DNA of 64,000 nt, from positions 253,710,581 through 253,774,580 of the forward strand of contig CM062290.1 in the NCBI GenBank assembly GCA_031216915.1. The letters run 5' to 3'. The first letter of the stretch is position 1; the number at the start of each line of letters is the position of its first letter. The notes beneath the pieces were generated by a model. The model did no database searches. It was given only the letters and a program-made list of their open reading frames with translations, and had not been told where the DNA came from. Made by a program: the position numbers and the translations under genes. Shown one piece after another: positions 43,501-55,622 of the stretch. This DNA comes from Pictodentalium vernedei (Eukaryota; Mollusca; Scaphopoda; Dentaliida; Dentaliidae).

Positions 43501-44461
43501 ACCAAGGAAGATCATCAGAAGCCGACTCCCTCAACTTTTCCTCCTCTGATACGACCTGCCATGATGATGATCTGCGAGATAACAAAATTTCAAAATATCT
43601 GAGTAGGGTCGAAAGGGATTTGCCCACCCCCCCCCCCCCCCCACCCACCCACCAAAAAGGTCCGCAGTAACATTATTGACTGATGCATTCAACATCTACA
43701 GCATTTCAATAGTTTATTGAATAAGGTTCCATTTTGGTTACAGAAATAAATGGATGGTGATAATAAGCATTCTGTATCTCAATGCTGTGTGTTTTCGATT
43801 CGAAATAAGGCAATGTGCCATGGATCTATAGACAATTGGACAGTGCTCCATTGATAAAGATATTTTCGGAAACAAAATATTACTTCATTACAAAATGTGT
43901 CGTATTAAAGTAAGAACATACCTTAGATTTATTGCGACACTCCCGGCTGTTTTCGTAAAGCTCGTGACGGGCACGACGTAGCCCGGTGCGTGGTTTACTG
44001 TATGTCCGCTTTGAGGATTACTTTATAGTTGTCTGTGATATATGGTCAGAAAGACGTCTTTTCGGTAACTAGTTTGGGAATCTGGTTGCTTCCATTCGAA
44101 ACTCGCATATAGATTATTATCAAAGACGCACTGGTCCATAATTGCCAATTTATAACCAATTAAACTAGAAAACTAAACCCCGATGCGGGCGTCACTGAGG
44201 CCCGCAGACGAGTTTACTGCCCATAGCGGTCATTGTAGGATAACCAGCGTGATTTTGCCGATGATGATTTTTCTTTCCTGGCAAAAAAATGGTTTGTTAT
44301 TGATAGCAGTTGGTGGTAAATTCTCAAATACTGAAATGAGTCGAAGAGTTGTGCGAGGAGTCACTCGATCGAGCAATTGCTCTATAGCTCATTTGCTCGA
44401 TGGGCTTAGAGTCGTTCGAGCAATGACTTATCAGAAACTGTTCGATAGCTTATTGGCTTCG
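43501..44461. other. Spacer, nothing recognised
   Basis: C-homopolymer at about 43628-43651. The phrase GGTT(T/G)GTTATTGATAGCAGTTG near 44290 recurs at 51872, so the dispersed repeat at 43095/51205 may extend this far in eroded form. No gene recognised. Confidence 0.4.
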
Positions 44462-45147
44462 GACTGCTTTAGTTATACACAAGGGAGATAACCCTGCATA
44501 CAGATTATGGGAAATCAAGCAATCTGATTGGTTATAAATGGTCTAGATAAATGAAACAACAAGAGTACACGGAATATGGTCAGAACTAACAAGAATAGAC
44601 CAGAAACTGCTAAAATATAGTAATAATAAGGTAAACTGTTCCAACTAATAGGCTCTTCTACGCTACTGGAATATACTCCAGAACAAAGGAACATGGCCAG
44701 ATAGACGAAAACTATTGCATATATAGTTAGAAGCTGAGAATTCTGAAAGAATTCGAAATAGTAAAAGTTGGGTGGATTTTGGTGATTTGGGGGGATTGTC
44801 GGGTTGTTTGTGGTAATTATATTTACTCCGATTCATTCTAACATACCCTCCGAACATATCCCGACCCATCGCAGAAAAATTGGGTCACAAAGCAACCACG
44901 TGCTGCCATAGAAACCAAGATGGCGGCCTCCAGTACACAAAATGGACGATGGAAACACGTATCACCCTAACAACAACGCGCACTTACACCACGTATCACT
45001 ATGGAGATGACGTCACAACATGGCCGCTCGCGCGGGTTACCATGACAACCAAACATGGCGGCACTAGGTCACGTGACATAACGTCACTCCTGGGGTCCCC
45101 CACCGGGGGCCCCCAAATACTCCCTCAAAACCACATCACATACTACT
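44462..45147 (+). mobile_element. Right part of an AGTAGTA-family element (copy d)
   Basis: From GGGAGATAACCCTGCATACA through GTTCCAACTAATAGGCTCTT, ACCAAGATGGCGGCCTCCAG (44925), GACGTCACAACATGGCCGCT and CACGTGAC to the end TACTACT (45147), it follows the right half of copies a and c. The last ~70 bp are changed (CCTGGGGTCCCCCACCGGGG instead of GATCCCCCA). No left end is found upstream. Confidence 0.85.
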
Positions 45148-45660
45148 TGTATTGTGCATTTTCGACCCAGCCAAATAGAATTACAATGCAGGCCTGCCCC
45201 CGAACCAGGGAAGTTCGGGTCTTCTTGCTGGTGGTCCCCGAAGAGGGTCATTGTTGTCATCTATCCAAAAGACGTCCTACTGCAAATCCTGAAAAACGAA
45301 TAAGACAGCCTGAGACAGACTATACTTGCTAATGATGGCCCGCCATCGCTTAATCCACCCATCTCCGAAGTGGCAGACTATACTAGCCCGAAAAACAAAA
45401 CTCATCACCCTCGGGGAAAAATAGTACCTTTGTGAGAGGACCCAACCTCTCACACTGGTCCTCACTCGAGGGGTCAGTCAACAAAGTCAACCCAGCGCCG
45501 CTATAAACCCTAGCCAAGGTCAACTGCCGAGTACCCGAACCTTTCACTCCTTCAACATGCCTTCACATAAAGCTACAAGATACTAAACAGTCACTGAGGG
45601 TCGAAAGGGGCTTGCCCCACATCGTCCCTGCGTGCCTTCGGTGCGCTAAAACCATTCCGT
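45148..45660 (+). repeat. Family S element fragment, related to the 33351 ORF region
   Basis: It contains AGACTATACTTGCTAA and GGCAGACTATACTAGC (complement of repeats at 14.2-15.0 kb), then CTCGGGGAAAAATAGTACC and CTCTCACACTGGTCCTCAC (compare 33503-33562). It ends with the conserved stem-loop at 45596-45658. It looks like a shorter, internally deleted relative of 33.5-34.28 kb. Confidence 0.65.
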
Positions 45661-45860
45661 AGGGTCGAGAGTTCATTGTTTTCGTAGTTTCGCCCGAGTC
45701 GCATTGTGCTTCAATGGCAGTCGATTCGAAGTTTCTCGATGGAATATTTTAAGTCCCATTAACTTAATGGCGTTGCGTAGTAATTGTCAATGAAAACAAG
45801 AAAGTGAGAATTGACGTCGATTTTTGCAAAATGCTGATTTGATTCCCTCCGTAGCGACAA
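45661..45860 (+). repeat. SatA fragment
   Basis: CGCCCGAGTCGCATTGTGCT, CAATGGCAGTCGATTCGAAG and GAATATTTTAAGTCCCATTA match the SatA unit at 60878-60965. It is cut by unrelated sequence before LINE-A. Confidence 0.75.
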
Positions 45861-45973
45861 AGCCAGTGTTCCGACTCAACTGTGTGGACGCTAGCCGAAT
45901 ATATGTGTGTTCATAATAATAACACTTTGGCCAATCCCTGATTTGTTGCGGTTCTCGGACGAGAAGGCCTTGG

Positions 45974-48900
45974 TTACCCCTGAACTCCCAACTGCCTCCC
46001 TGTTCCCACACTTCTCCTCTCCTCCCAACATTCGGAGACGAACTGCTTGATGACATCCCTTGCCCCATTCTTCCCAATCTCTCCGATTAGCACATTAACC
46101 CTCTCCTTTGAGTCTCCCCCTAACCACATGTCCTTCATTCTCCCATCCCACTTCCCCATTATACTCCCAGTGAATCTCATTCTTTTAGACTGATACTTTG
46201 GGCATTCTAGAAGGAAGTGTTCCAGGGTCTCCACCATGCCCAAGTTACACATCTGGCACTCCCTTTCACCGTCTTTCCCAATTTTTCCCCTCAGCTCCAG
46301 GGATCGCGACCTCAGCTTGAACAGCAGTGACCCCCCAAAGGTGCCATCAAGGTACTCTTCAAAACCTGGCCTCTCTTTATCATGCAGGCCACCCAAAGAC
46401 CTCTTTGATTTGACCCCCTCTCGCCAATTACGGTTACAATCCTCCATGACCCTTTCTCTAACGATTTTTTTACCCTGGTTTGCCCCAACGTCCAGGTCCG
46501 AGATCTCAAATGAGTAGTTCTCTACTAGCTCCCTCACTTGGACCATCCACCCCGTTTTGATATTTGAGTTGAAAATTCGCAGGAACATTACTTTACACCA
46601 TCGGCTGTCGGGGAGATTCACCAAATAATTAAGATAACCGAGTTTCAACAGGTCTATCCTGTCCTTGATCCTCATCCACCCAAGCTCACCCCTGATTGCT
46701 TCTAGCGCTGCGGCATTACTCGACCCCGTTATCCATCGGCCTGCATCGTTCTGTAAGATTTCTAAGCTCTTTACGGCCGTCTGGTTTAGAGGTACCACTT
46801 CCGTACCGTATGTTATACTTGGCAGCCCCACCATTTCCCAAATGGTTTTCCCCACGAAAACCTTATTGAAACTGTTTCTCCCTATAAGTATCATTTGGTT
46901 AAGGATTCGCTTCCCCTTCAGAATCAGTTTATTTGTGTGGTTTCGGTAGATGCCTCTTCCTGTAATGTTTATATTTACCCCCAAATACTCGTAATCACCT
47001 GTCTCTCCTACACTGAGAAGTTTGCTGCTCCCGTCCGGAATGCAGAACTCACCCACTCTCCACCTTCGAGTGGGGTCCACTTTGCGGCCCACAGGTATAA
47101 CTTTGCTCTTGCTTTCATTAAGTTCGAGTCTCCATTTGCTCCCATATTTCCCAACAATTCCCAGCATTTTCGTTAGCCCCTCTTCGCTTTCTGACACTAG
47201 AAACATATCGTCTGCAAAAAATAGGCCTGGGATCTTCAAGCCCCCAACTGCTACCCCCTCGCCGCTACGCAGGAGTTCATCTCCTAAACCTTTGATGTAC
47301 AATGCAAACAGGATTGGCGAATGGATACACCCCTGTTTTAGGCCTATCTCCATAGGCACACGTTTTGTTGTAATGTTTCCCAGGCTAAGTTCACTCTGCA
47401 CATCTTTGTATAATGCTTTCATAATTCCAACAAACTCGCCTCCTAAGCCCAGAGCCTCAAACTTGCGCCACATACCCTCCCTCCATACTCTATTGTATGC
47501 CTTTTTGACATCCAAAAAGGCCATAAACATCTTTTTCTTTTTTGCTTTCGCGGATTCTATCATTTGGGATAGCGTGAAAAGATGGTCGGTTACTCTCCTT
47601 CCCTTCCTGAAGCCAATCTGGATTTCTCCCAAAAAACCCTTCTCCTCAATTACCTCCTCTAGTCTCCCATAAAGGACTTTACAGAAAACCTTTCCAATGT
47701 TGCTACTGACAGAGATCCCTCAATAGTTATCCAAAACGTCTTTTTCCCCCTTTTTGTGAATAAATGTCACTTTGCTTTCCCTCCACTCCTTTGGGACCTC
47801 TTGTTTTTCTATGGCCAAATTGAATAGGGCAGTTAGGCTTTCCAAGAGTTCCTCTCCCCCTTTTTTGATAAACTCGTTAGGAATTTCGTCCACCCCTCCC
47901 GCTTTTCCATTCCTCAATTTTGAGATCACCCTTCGCACCTCCTCAGTTTTGATTTCGCTGCACACGAAGTCCGAGAGATTTTCCTCGACCTGGTTCGGAC
48001 ACTCCGGTGGGTTCCCCATGCCCCATCGCTTATCGTTTACCTTTTCCCAGTGCTTGACTAGTTCTAATGCGATTTGATCTCGCTCTTCTGTAACTCTGCC
48101 ATCTACTTTAATGCTCTGTTGGTTATTCCCTTTGTTATGTTTGTTCACCCATTTCCAAAATACGCTCGAACTCGACCCCCCTGTCGTTCTTATCGTCCTA
48201 ATAAGTCTGCTATTTCGCACTCTTCGGTTGTCGTCTTTAATCTTGTTTACTTAATTTCGTGCTTGTTGGTATTCTTCCTTTTCTACCATGGCCTCATTGC
48301 TTTCCACCCCCTTAAGTTTTCTACTTCTCCTGTATGCAGCACATTTAGCTTTTCTAACCTTTATGGCCCTTTTCAGTTCTTCGTTCACTCTGTACCCAAG
48401 TTCCCGTGTTGGCACCCTAATCTTTTCTACACTTTCCTTCCCTGCCTCCACTAGGCTCGCAACTATGGCGTCGGCCATCTTCTGGACACTGCCCCCCTTG
48501 AGTACGGCTGCAAGCTTTAGTTTCAGTTTTTCTTTGAACTTCGCCCAGTCGGCATCCTTTTTGAGTTCCCAAATCTCCTTGAAGCTTCCTTTCATTTTCT
48601 CTAGATTTTTGGCCCTCATCGTCACTGTAATCAAGTTGTGATCACTATCCAACTCCATTTTGCTCTCATCATCCACTTCTACCCTTATCACCTCCCTCCA
48701 TAAATTCATATCTATGAGAATGTAGTCAATTATTGATTTTCTGTCGTTTCTCTCTCAGGTCCATTTCCCCTTACATCATTTGTGAAGTTCAACAGCTTCC
48801 TTCCATTCCTGTTGACTTTCTTGTCCCCACCCTCTATGCCTTCTTCCTTGTCACCAATGTGTCCATTAAAGTCGCCCATCAGAATTATACCGAGCCCCCT

Positions 48901-49428
48901 GTTTTCCAGTTCAGTGATATTGGACCTTAGTGTTGAGTATATCGAGTCATTCCACTCGGGTTTACATCCCTCCACCGCACAGTACACAATCCCAAGGGCA
49001 ATACTTTTGTTTCTCAGACTGATCTTTACCCATCCAATTTCTTTTGACACATCTGCCGAGGTGATGATATCTTCCAGATCTGTAATCAGCGACGGTTTTA
49101 AATCCTCTCTAATGTACATGCCTACCCCTCCCTCCTATTTCTGGCCTTCCGTTCGCCCTACACCTATCCACACACACCCGCTTACTTGGTCTACCCGTTC
49201 CTCGTGTCTTACCCACGTCTCGCTTAAGCCCATGACATCAAACTCCTCTGCCTCGATCAATGTAGCAATTTCACTTACTTTCCGGTGGAGACCCTGGATG
49301 TTGCTATAACCCACTTTCAGGGTACCGAGGTTCATTGGCTTCCGCCTACTGGGCCCATTGTTTTCTGGTGCTAGTCTTGGTAAACTTATTCTGTCCCCCT
49401 CACTCTTGTTCACCCCACCTATGTCCAC
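45974..49428 (-). pseudogene. LINE-A ORF2 (endonuclease and reverse transcriptase), broken
   Basis: The endonuclease starts near 49428 with VGYSNIQGLHRKVSEIATLI and MGLSETW, meets a TAG near 49134, and continues to LMGDFNGHIGDKEEG. A deletion with frameshift (about 48725-48790) removes the next part before DSDHNLITV. Stops follow near 48250 and at NY-stop-GIS near 47719. The remaining 552 residues, which hold IQIGFRKGRRV, FLDVKKAYNRVW, IGLKQGCIHSPILFALY and FFADDMFL (catalytic Asp pair), run open to the C-terminal CQMCNLGMVETLEHFLLECP zinc knuckle. Roughly three stops and one deletion separate it from a complete ORF of about 1140 codons. Confidence 0.93.
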
Positions 49429-50721
49429 TCTCGTTATACTTGCCTCTGACCTCCCACCCGCTCCTCTCCAAAAAAGGCCCTGCTACCCGTAGAATTTTAT
49501 CCCCTAATACCCGTTTCCCCGCCCTGCTAAGACGCAGCCCGTCACGCCCGTACATGCTCCCATTGCCCCAAAACGTGTCCCAATGGTCGATAAAGGGAAT
49601 TCCCAGATCAACACAGTAGTCCTCTAACTCTTCATTTAGCGCGAAAATCCTTGAGTTCCGTTCGTCCCCACCTCCAAGGACAGGAAGGACCCCGGATACG
49701 ACTACCCTTGCATTCCTACTTAGCAGTTTGCCGACTAAGCCTCTATACGACTCCACCAAACTTACTGACCTTCTCTCCCTGATATTGTTGGTCCCCACAT
49801 GGACCACCACTACCGGTTCCGGTCCTGACCCTGCCACAATGCCATCTACCCGGTCCCTGAGATCCTCTACCTTCGCCCCCGGAAAGCACAAGACTGTTCG
49901 ATTGGAACTATCAGGACCACAAACTACATTGACAATCCCACGTACAATGCTGCTCCCCGCTACAACTAATTTTCTTCTTCTGGCCCCAGTTCCTATATCA
50001 TCTGCACCTCCTCTCGTTTTGCAAGCTCCTGGCCCCTTCTTTCTCTTGACCGCCCTCCTTACCCCGACTGGTCTATCATCATCAACGACCATCTCACCCC
50101 CACACTTTCCCCCTCACTCTCGTCCCCAGGGGTATCAGAGTCTAAAACACTAAACCTGTTTTCTAAACACCGCCTAGCAACCTTGGCAGCCTTACGCCGA
50201 CTCTGGCTTCCGGACTCGACGCAGCCCTGACCTGACGCCACCTTCCGAATTTTCCTACTAGAACACCCCCCCCCCCCTCCTCAGTTACCCCCCCCCCCCA
50301 CATCAAGCATTATTCCCCCACGTTTCCTGCTTCCCAGTTTCCTTCTTGAGTCCACAACGACCTTCCACCCACCTTCCACCTCACCATCGTAGGTAACCTT
50401 CAACGGGGTAACTCCAGATACACCGGCCCTCCCCAACCTCCCTCTCAGCTCTGCAATCTCCCGCTCGAATCCAACACACTTCTCTAACAACTGTAAAATA
50501 TCCCTGCAATTCGCACATATCCCACTACTCTCCATTGACCGACCACCACCATACCTCATATTACACTGTCTGCATGCCTCCGGATCCTCACTCTCCCCCA
50601 CCTGCACCCCTCGACTCACCTCCCTCAGACCTCCCTTAACACCCATACTTACCTCCGTCTGAACACCCGTCGTACACTTACCATTCATGATTACAAATAA
50701 TATACAGAATCCAATGACCAA
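49400..50721 (-). pseudogene. LINE-A ORF1 (PHD-like finger plus SGNH esterase), broken
   Basis: The N-terminal part (50721-50281) has the GVQTEVSMGVKGG start, the Cys cluster CRQCNMRYGGGRSM to CANC and a helix, LEKCVGFEREIAELRGRLG. It breaks near 50281 at a run of G/C. The C-terminal part (50092-49400) is an open esterase domain with VAGSSIVRG (Ser), HVGTNNIRER (Asn) and GRDGLRLS. Here the usual DGLHLS His is replaced by Arg, so the catalytic His is lost. Frameshifts near 50240 and 50090 complete the decay. Confidence 0.9.
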
Positions 50722-50880
50722 TAGCCAAAATTACAAAGAGGAACTAAAATTTGAGAAAGCGGTCGAAAACGTAAACACAACAAAACAGAACACCGAAAAT
50801 GACCCGCGCGAAGATAGGGAACACGCCACTAAAATCCGACAGAGAAACTAAACTAAACACTAATATAACTATCTTTTATT

Positions 50881-51989
50881 ACAAATCACACCTATACAAC
50901 ACTAAAACACTATATCGATCAGCATAAACACCTGAAAGAAAAGTATGAAATTATTAAAGCTAACTTTTGACAACTGAAATGGCTATACTCCCTGTTGGTT
51001 CCCGAGATGGACACTCATGCCAACCTAGTCTGGTGGATTGGGCTCGATCCTTAGCCGACTTATTTATAAAAAGTACACCCCTCACTATCCTTCATCATAT
51101 TATTTTATGTGAATATATTCTTGTTCTATGTACCTCTTATATCATATTAATGGTCTAGAGTAATGAATAAGGTGTCAAATGAGAGTAGATCGAGTTTTCG
51201 AAATATTTTCCAACGATTTTCAACAGAATGACATAGTTTTTTGAATATTTGGAATTCCATACTCCCTTTATTTTTCTTGAAATAACGTTTTTGAAATTGT
51301 AAACAAGTGATTTTTTCACCAATCCAATTTAAATACAATTTTTGGATGACAAATTCTTAAGGTTTGTGTATAGAGTTCAAAGGATCCCCGATCTTCTACC
51401 TCACAGTTGTCACATCTGGTGTCATAATTAGTAAATATTGTTAAGTTTAGAGGAGGCTCCCTCTGAAAAAGTATTAATAATTAGCAAATTTCGCCTTTTT
51501 CGTCTTGGGGTATGCTTAGATTTAAGCCAACCTTGTGCACAGATATGTCCCGACTACACCAAACAGTGCTTCATTTTCATAAAGTAATAGATGGAGAACA
51601 CAACATGTATACTGAAATCAAGCTCAATAAGTTCATTTTTCTTCAAATACCAGAGCAGTGACATAATTTTTTTAATTTTTTTATAAAAGTACATAATCTC
51701 AGCATCTCGTCATCATTAAGTTTTTGAGCAAAGACGCCTCTTTAAATAAATATACATATATTTTGGGGGTTAGGTGGGGTTGGGGGTATATGTTTCTGTT
51801 CCCCTTAAATTCGTATGCCAAGATTAATGCAGAAATACATTCATCTCCAAGAAAAATGCTTCTGAAAAAATAACGGTTGGTTATTGATAGCAGTTGATAA
51901 ATTCCGGTAGTCGGGTGTTTTGGAATAATTTGTGTCACCCGAGTCATTTTCGTTCACAGGTAGAAAATATAAATCTCGATCTACAATAT
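50881..51989. repeat. Non-coding flank with dispersed repeat copy 2 (51205-51620)
   Basis: 51205-51620 matches 43095-43500 (ATATTTTCCAACGATTTTCA, GAAATAACGTTTTTGAAATT, AATATTGTTAAGTT). The rest, about 50881-51204 and 51621-51989, holds no recognised gene. Confidence 0.65.
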
Positions 51990-52084
51990 TGTTATGAATT
52001 TTAAAGTTTAAAAGCGATTGGCCACGGCCAGTCATGAATAATCTTAATTGTGAGCTGTGAACTTGATTAACCCATTTAATACAT
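51990..52084 (+). repeat. SatA fragment left of LINE-B
   Basis: TTTAAAAGCGATTGGCCACG through GTGAGCTGTGAA and AACCCATTTAATACAT matches the SatA unit end at about 60410-60505. The continuation of the unit is found at 57320, on the other side of LINE-B. Confidence 0.85.
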
Positions 52085-52143
52085 AATAATAATAACTCTT
52101 TGGCCAGCCGCTGATTTGTCGCGGTCCTCATAAGAGAAGGCCA

Positions 52144-55100
52144 TCATTCCCCCTGCACCCCACCCCCTCTTCCCCTCCTCTCCTCCCAGCATTCAGATAT
52201 AAACTGCTTAATAGTGTCCCTCACTTCCTCTTTTTCAATTTCTTCAATAAGCATTCCTACCCTCTCCCTCGTGTCCCCCTTCAGCCATCTATCCTTTGTT
52301 TCTTCACCCCACTTCTGCATTATTCTTCCAGTAAATTTTATTCTATGAGGTATATACTGTGGGCATTCCAAGAGAAAATGTTCCAGGGTCTCCACTACTT
52401 CAGAGTGGCACATTTGGCATCCCTTTTCCCCATCTCTCCCAATTTTTCCCCGAAGCTCCAGTGATCTTGATCTCAGTTTGAACAGCAGTGACCCTCCAAA
52501 GGTGCCATCTAGGTACTTCTCAAAAGCTGGCTTTTCTTTATATTGTAACCCCTGCAGTGATCTTTTCACGCTAACCCCTGCTCGCCAGTTTCGATTGCAA
52601 TCTTCCATGACTCTCTCTTTGACAAACCTTTTGCCTTCTTTCATTCCTACTTCTATGTTTGTGACCTCTATAGAGTAATTGTCCATTAGTTCCCTCACAT
52701 GTTTTGACCACCCCGTTTCTATATTAGAATTCCAAATGGTATCGAGCATCAATTTGCACCACCGGTTGTCAGGCAGGTTTCTCAAGTAGTTAAAGTAACA
52801 CAGTTTTCCCAAATCTACCCTGTCCTTGATTTTCATCCACCCAAGCTCCCCCCTTACTGCTTCCAAAGCTGCAGCATTACTCGACCCTGTTATCCATCTG
52901 TCGGCATCATTTTGAGTATTTTCCAACTTCTTAATAACGGTTTGGTTTAATGGAATCACGTCCGTGCCATACGTTATACTTGGTAAACCCACCCTCTCCC
53001 ACAGTGTTTTCCCCACAAAGACCTTGTTGAAACTATTTTTCCCTAAAAGTTTTAGTTGGTTCAGAATTCTTTTCCCCTTCAGAATCAGTTTGGCTGAGTA
53101 ATTTCTGTACACCCCTCTTCCCGTTATATTTATGCTTACCCCTAGATACTCATACTCTCCCGTTTCTCCTACAGTGATTTGTTTGCTTTCCCCTTCGGGG
53201 ATTGAGAACTCCCCCACTCTCCATCTCTTCGTCATATCTACCTTGCGTCCAACGGGTATTACCTTGCTTTTATTTTCATTTAGTTCGAGCCGCCAAGTGT
53301 TCCCATATCTACCAACAATTTCCAGCAGTTTCTCTAGCCCCTGTTCAGTTCTAGACATTAACACCATGTCGTCCGCAAAGAATAAGCCTGGTATCTTTAT
53401 GTCTCCAACATTTACCCCCTCCGCACTCTGAATTAGTTCGTCCCCTAAATCTTTAACATACAATGCAAACAAAATCGGTGAAAAGATACACCCCTGCTTG
53501 AGGCCTATATCCATAGGGACTCGTTTTGTAGTGATACTCCCTAGACTGAGTTGGCTTTGCACATCTGTATACAGTGCTTTCATGATTCCCACAAAGTCAC
53601 CCCCCAGTCCGATGCCCTCGAGCTTTCGCCACATACCTTCCCTCCACACTCGGTCGTACGCTTTTTTCACATCTAGAAATGCCAGAAACATCTTTTTCTT
53701 TTCAGCCTTTGTTGATTCTATCAGTTGGGTGAGTGTAAATAGGTGATCAATGACTCTTCGTCCTTTCCTGAAACCATTTTGAATTTCTCCTAAAAAACCT
53801 TTCTCTTCAATAACTTCCTCTAGTCTACCGTATATGACCTTACAGAATACTTTTCCGATGTTACTACTAACTGATATCCCCCTATAGTTATCTAGAACTT
53901 CCTTATCCCCCTTTTTGTGTATGAACGACACCTTACTTTCCCTCCACTCTCTGGGGACCTCTTGCTTTCGCAGAGCCAGGTTGAAAAGGTTTGTCAGGAC
54001 TTCAATAAGTGCCTCCCCTCCATTTTTGAGGAATTCGTTCGGAATTTCATCAGTCCCTCCCGCTTTACCATTTTTTAATTTCGAGACCACGTTCCGCACT
54101 TCTTCTGCCGTTATTTCGCTACATACACGATTGGATAGGTTCTCCTCCACCAGTGTATTTCTTTTTGGTGGGGACCCACAGACCCATCGCCTATCGTTTA
54201 TCTTTTCCCAGTGCTTGACTAACTCTGAAGCGATACGGCCTTTATCTTCTGTACTTTCCCCATCCACTTTGATACTCTGCACACTACTTTTCCCCCGTTT
54301 ATTTACCCAGTTCCAAAATACGTTTGAGCTCGAACCCCCTGTTTTCTTTATTGTTCTGGCAAGACTGCAATTGCGCTCCTTCCTATTATTATTCTTTATC
54401 TCATTCACCTTTTTCCGTGCCAGTTCATATTCTCCTTTCATTAGTCTCGTGTCATTGTTATCCACCCCTTTAAGCTTCCTACTTCTTCTGCAAGCAGCGC
54501 ATTTTACCTTCCTTTCTTTTATAGCCTTTTTCAGTCCCCCGTTAACCCTGTATCCAAGCTCTCTCGTTGGGACCCTCACCCTTCCTATACACTCCTTCCC
54601 TGCCTCTGTTAGGCTATTTACTATGCCATCTGAAATACTCTGGACATTTGCATCCCTAGGTATACATTCAAGATTTGGTTTTAGTTTTTCCCGAAACTGC
54701 TTCCAGTCGGCTCCTTGTTTTAGTCCCCAAACTTCCTTGAAGGTATTTCTGTCTCTATTCGTCTTTTTGCCCATAATCTTAACTGTTATCAGGTTGTGAT
54801 CACTACCCAAGTCATTTTTTCCCACGTCATCTATTTCTACATCTATAACCTCCCTCCATACGCTAATGTCAGTGAGTATATAATCAATTATTGTTTTCTT
54901 ATCGTTCCTCTCCCAGGTCCATTTACCCTTACATTTCGCATCCCTGTTCAGGATCTTTAAACCAAGCTCTTTTGATAGGTCCAACATCTTCCTCCCATTC
55001 GTGTTAATTTTCCTATCACCTCCCTGTATGCCCTCCTCCTTATCCCCGATGTGCCCATTGAAGTCCCCCATTAGGACAATACTGAACCCTCTGCTCCCAA

Positions 55101-55578
55101 GCTCTGTGATATTCGATCTAAGAGTTGTATATATTGAATCATTCCACTCGGGCTTACTTCCCTCCACTGCTAAGTATACAACACCAACGGCAACACTCCT
55201 GCTTCCTAACTTGATTTTTGCCCAGACTATTTCGTTGGATACTGGAATCTGAGTCCTTGCATCTGCGAGATCTGTAATCAATGAGGGCTGTAATTCCTCT
55301 TTAGCGTAGATGCCAACACCCCCACCCCGTTTCTGACCCTCAGTTCGCCCAGCTCCTATCCACACGCAACCCTTCATCTGATCAACCCGCTCATCCCGTC
55401 GTATCCACGTCTCACTTAGACCCATTATATCGAAGTCTCCTTCGTCCATCATTGTTGATATTTCGCTTACTTTCTTGTGCAGACCCTGGATGTTGCAGTA
55501 CCCAAACTTAATGAATCTTTGTTTTTTTGTCATCACTGGCACATTATTATAACCCTGGTATGTCCCTGTATTGTGCAT
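52144..55578 (-). CDS. LINE-B ORF2: APE endonuclease and reverse transcriptase (1144 aa)
   Basis: The complete frame carries out target-primed reverse transcription: nicking target DNA and copying the element RNA into it. The endonuclease (about residues 20-265) has FGYCNIQGL, catalytic Glu56 in GLSETW, MGDFNGHIG at 170-178 and the Asp260-His261 pair in GSDHNLI. The reverse transcriptase (about 540-800) has VSFIHKKGDKEVLDNYRGIS, NGFRKGRRV, Asp636 in FLDVKKAYDRVW, GLKQGCIFSPILFALY and FADD at 734-737. A C-terminal zinc knuckle (Cys1054, Cys1057, His1067, Cys1072) follows. All key residues are present and there is no stop. An in-frame Met16 is a possible alternative start, directly before the endonuclease. 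The clade (CR1/L2-like) is inferred mainly from ORF1. Confidence 0.96.
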   Translation of the reverse strand: MHNTGTYQGYNNVPVMTKKQRFIKFGYCNIQGLHKKVSEISTMMDEGDFDIMGLSETWIRRDERVDQMKGCVWIGAGRTEGQKRGGGVGIYAKEELQPSLITDLADARTQIPVSNEIVWAKIKLGSRSVAVGVVYLAVEGSKPEWNDSIYTTLRSNITELGSRGFSIVLMGDFNGHIGDKEEGIQGGDRKINTNGRKMLDLSKELGLKILNRDAKCKGKWTWERNDKKTIIDYILTDISVWREVIDVEIDDVGKNDLGSDHNLITVKIMGKKTNRDRNTFKEVWGLKQGADWKQFREKLKPNLECIPRDANVQSISDGIVNSLTEAGKECIGRVRVPTRELGYRVNGGLKKAIKERKVKCAACRRSRKLKGVDNNDTRLMKGEYELARKKVNEIKNNNRKERNCSLARTIKKTGGSSSNVFWNWVNKRGKSSVQSIKVDGESTEDKGRIASELVKHWEKINDRRWVCGSPPKRNTLVEENLSNRVCSEITAEEVRNVVSKLKNGKAGGTDEIPNEFLKNGGEALIEVLTNLFNLALRKQEVPREWRESKVSFIHKKGDKEVLDNYRGISVSSNIGKVFCKVIYGRLEEVIEEKGFLGEIQNGFRKGRRVIDHLFTLTQLIESTKAEKKKMFLAFLDVKKAYDRVWREGMWRKLEGIGLGGDFVGIMKALYTDVQSQLSLGSITTKRVPMDIGLKQGCIFSPILFALYVKDLGDELIQSAEGVNVGDIKIPGLFFADDMVLMSRTEQGLEKLLEIVGRYGNTWRLELNENKSKVIPVGRKVDMTKRWRVGEFSIPEGESKQITVGETGEYEYLGVSINITGRGVYRNYSAKLILKGKRILNQLKLLGKNSFNKVFVGKTLWERVGLPSITYGTDVIPLNQTVIKKLENTQNDADRWITGSSNAAALEAVRGELGWMKIKDRVDLGKLCYFNYLRNLPDNRWCKLMLDTIWNSNIETGWSKHVRELMDNYSIEVTNIEVGMKEGKRFVKERVMEDCNRNWRAGVSVKRSLQGLQYKEKPAFEKYLDGTFGGSLLFKLRSRSLELRGKIGRDGEKGCQMCHSEVVETLEHFLLECPQYIPHRIKFTGRIMQKWGEETKDRWLKGDTRERVGMLIEEIEKEEVRDTIKQFISECWEERRGRGGGVQGE

Positions 55579-55622
55579 GTTTGTTGTTCTTCCTATGTTC
55601 CCAGCATTTGTGCCACTCTGGG

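Larger units (their letters stand above)
45914..50880 (-). mobile_element. LINE-A, decayed two-ORF non-LTR retrotransposon
   Basis: The whole element follows LINE-B in the same orientation: 3' tail (TTA)n at the left (45914), ORF2, then ORF1, and a 5' leader up to about 50880. It is nearly full length, but both ORFs are broken. Encoded protein segments are still closely similar to LINE-B. The exact 5' end and target duplication could not be set. Confidence 0.9.

Noticed and set aside
48074-49619. Plus-strand frames opposite LINE-A
   Set aside because: Antisense shadows of ORF1 and ORF2.
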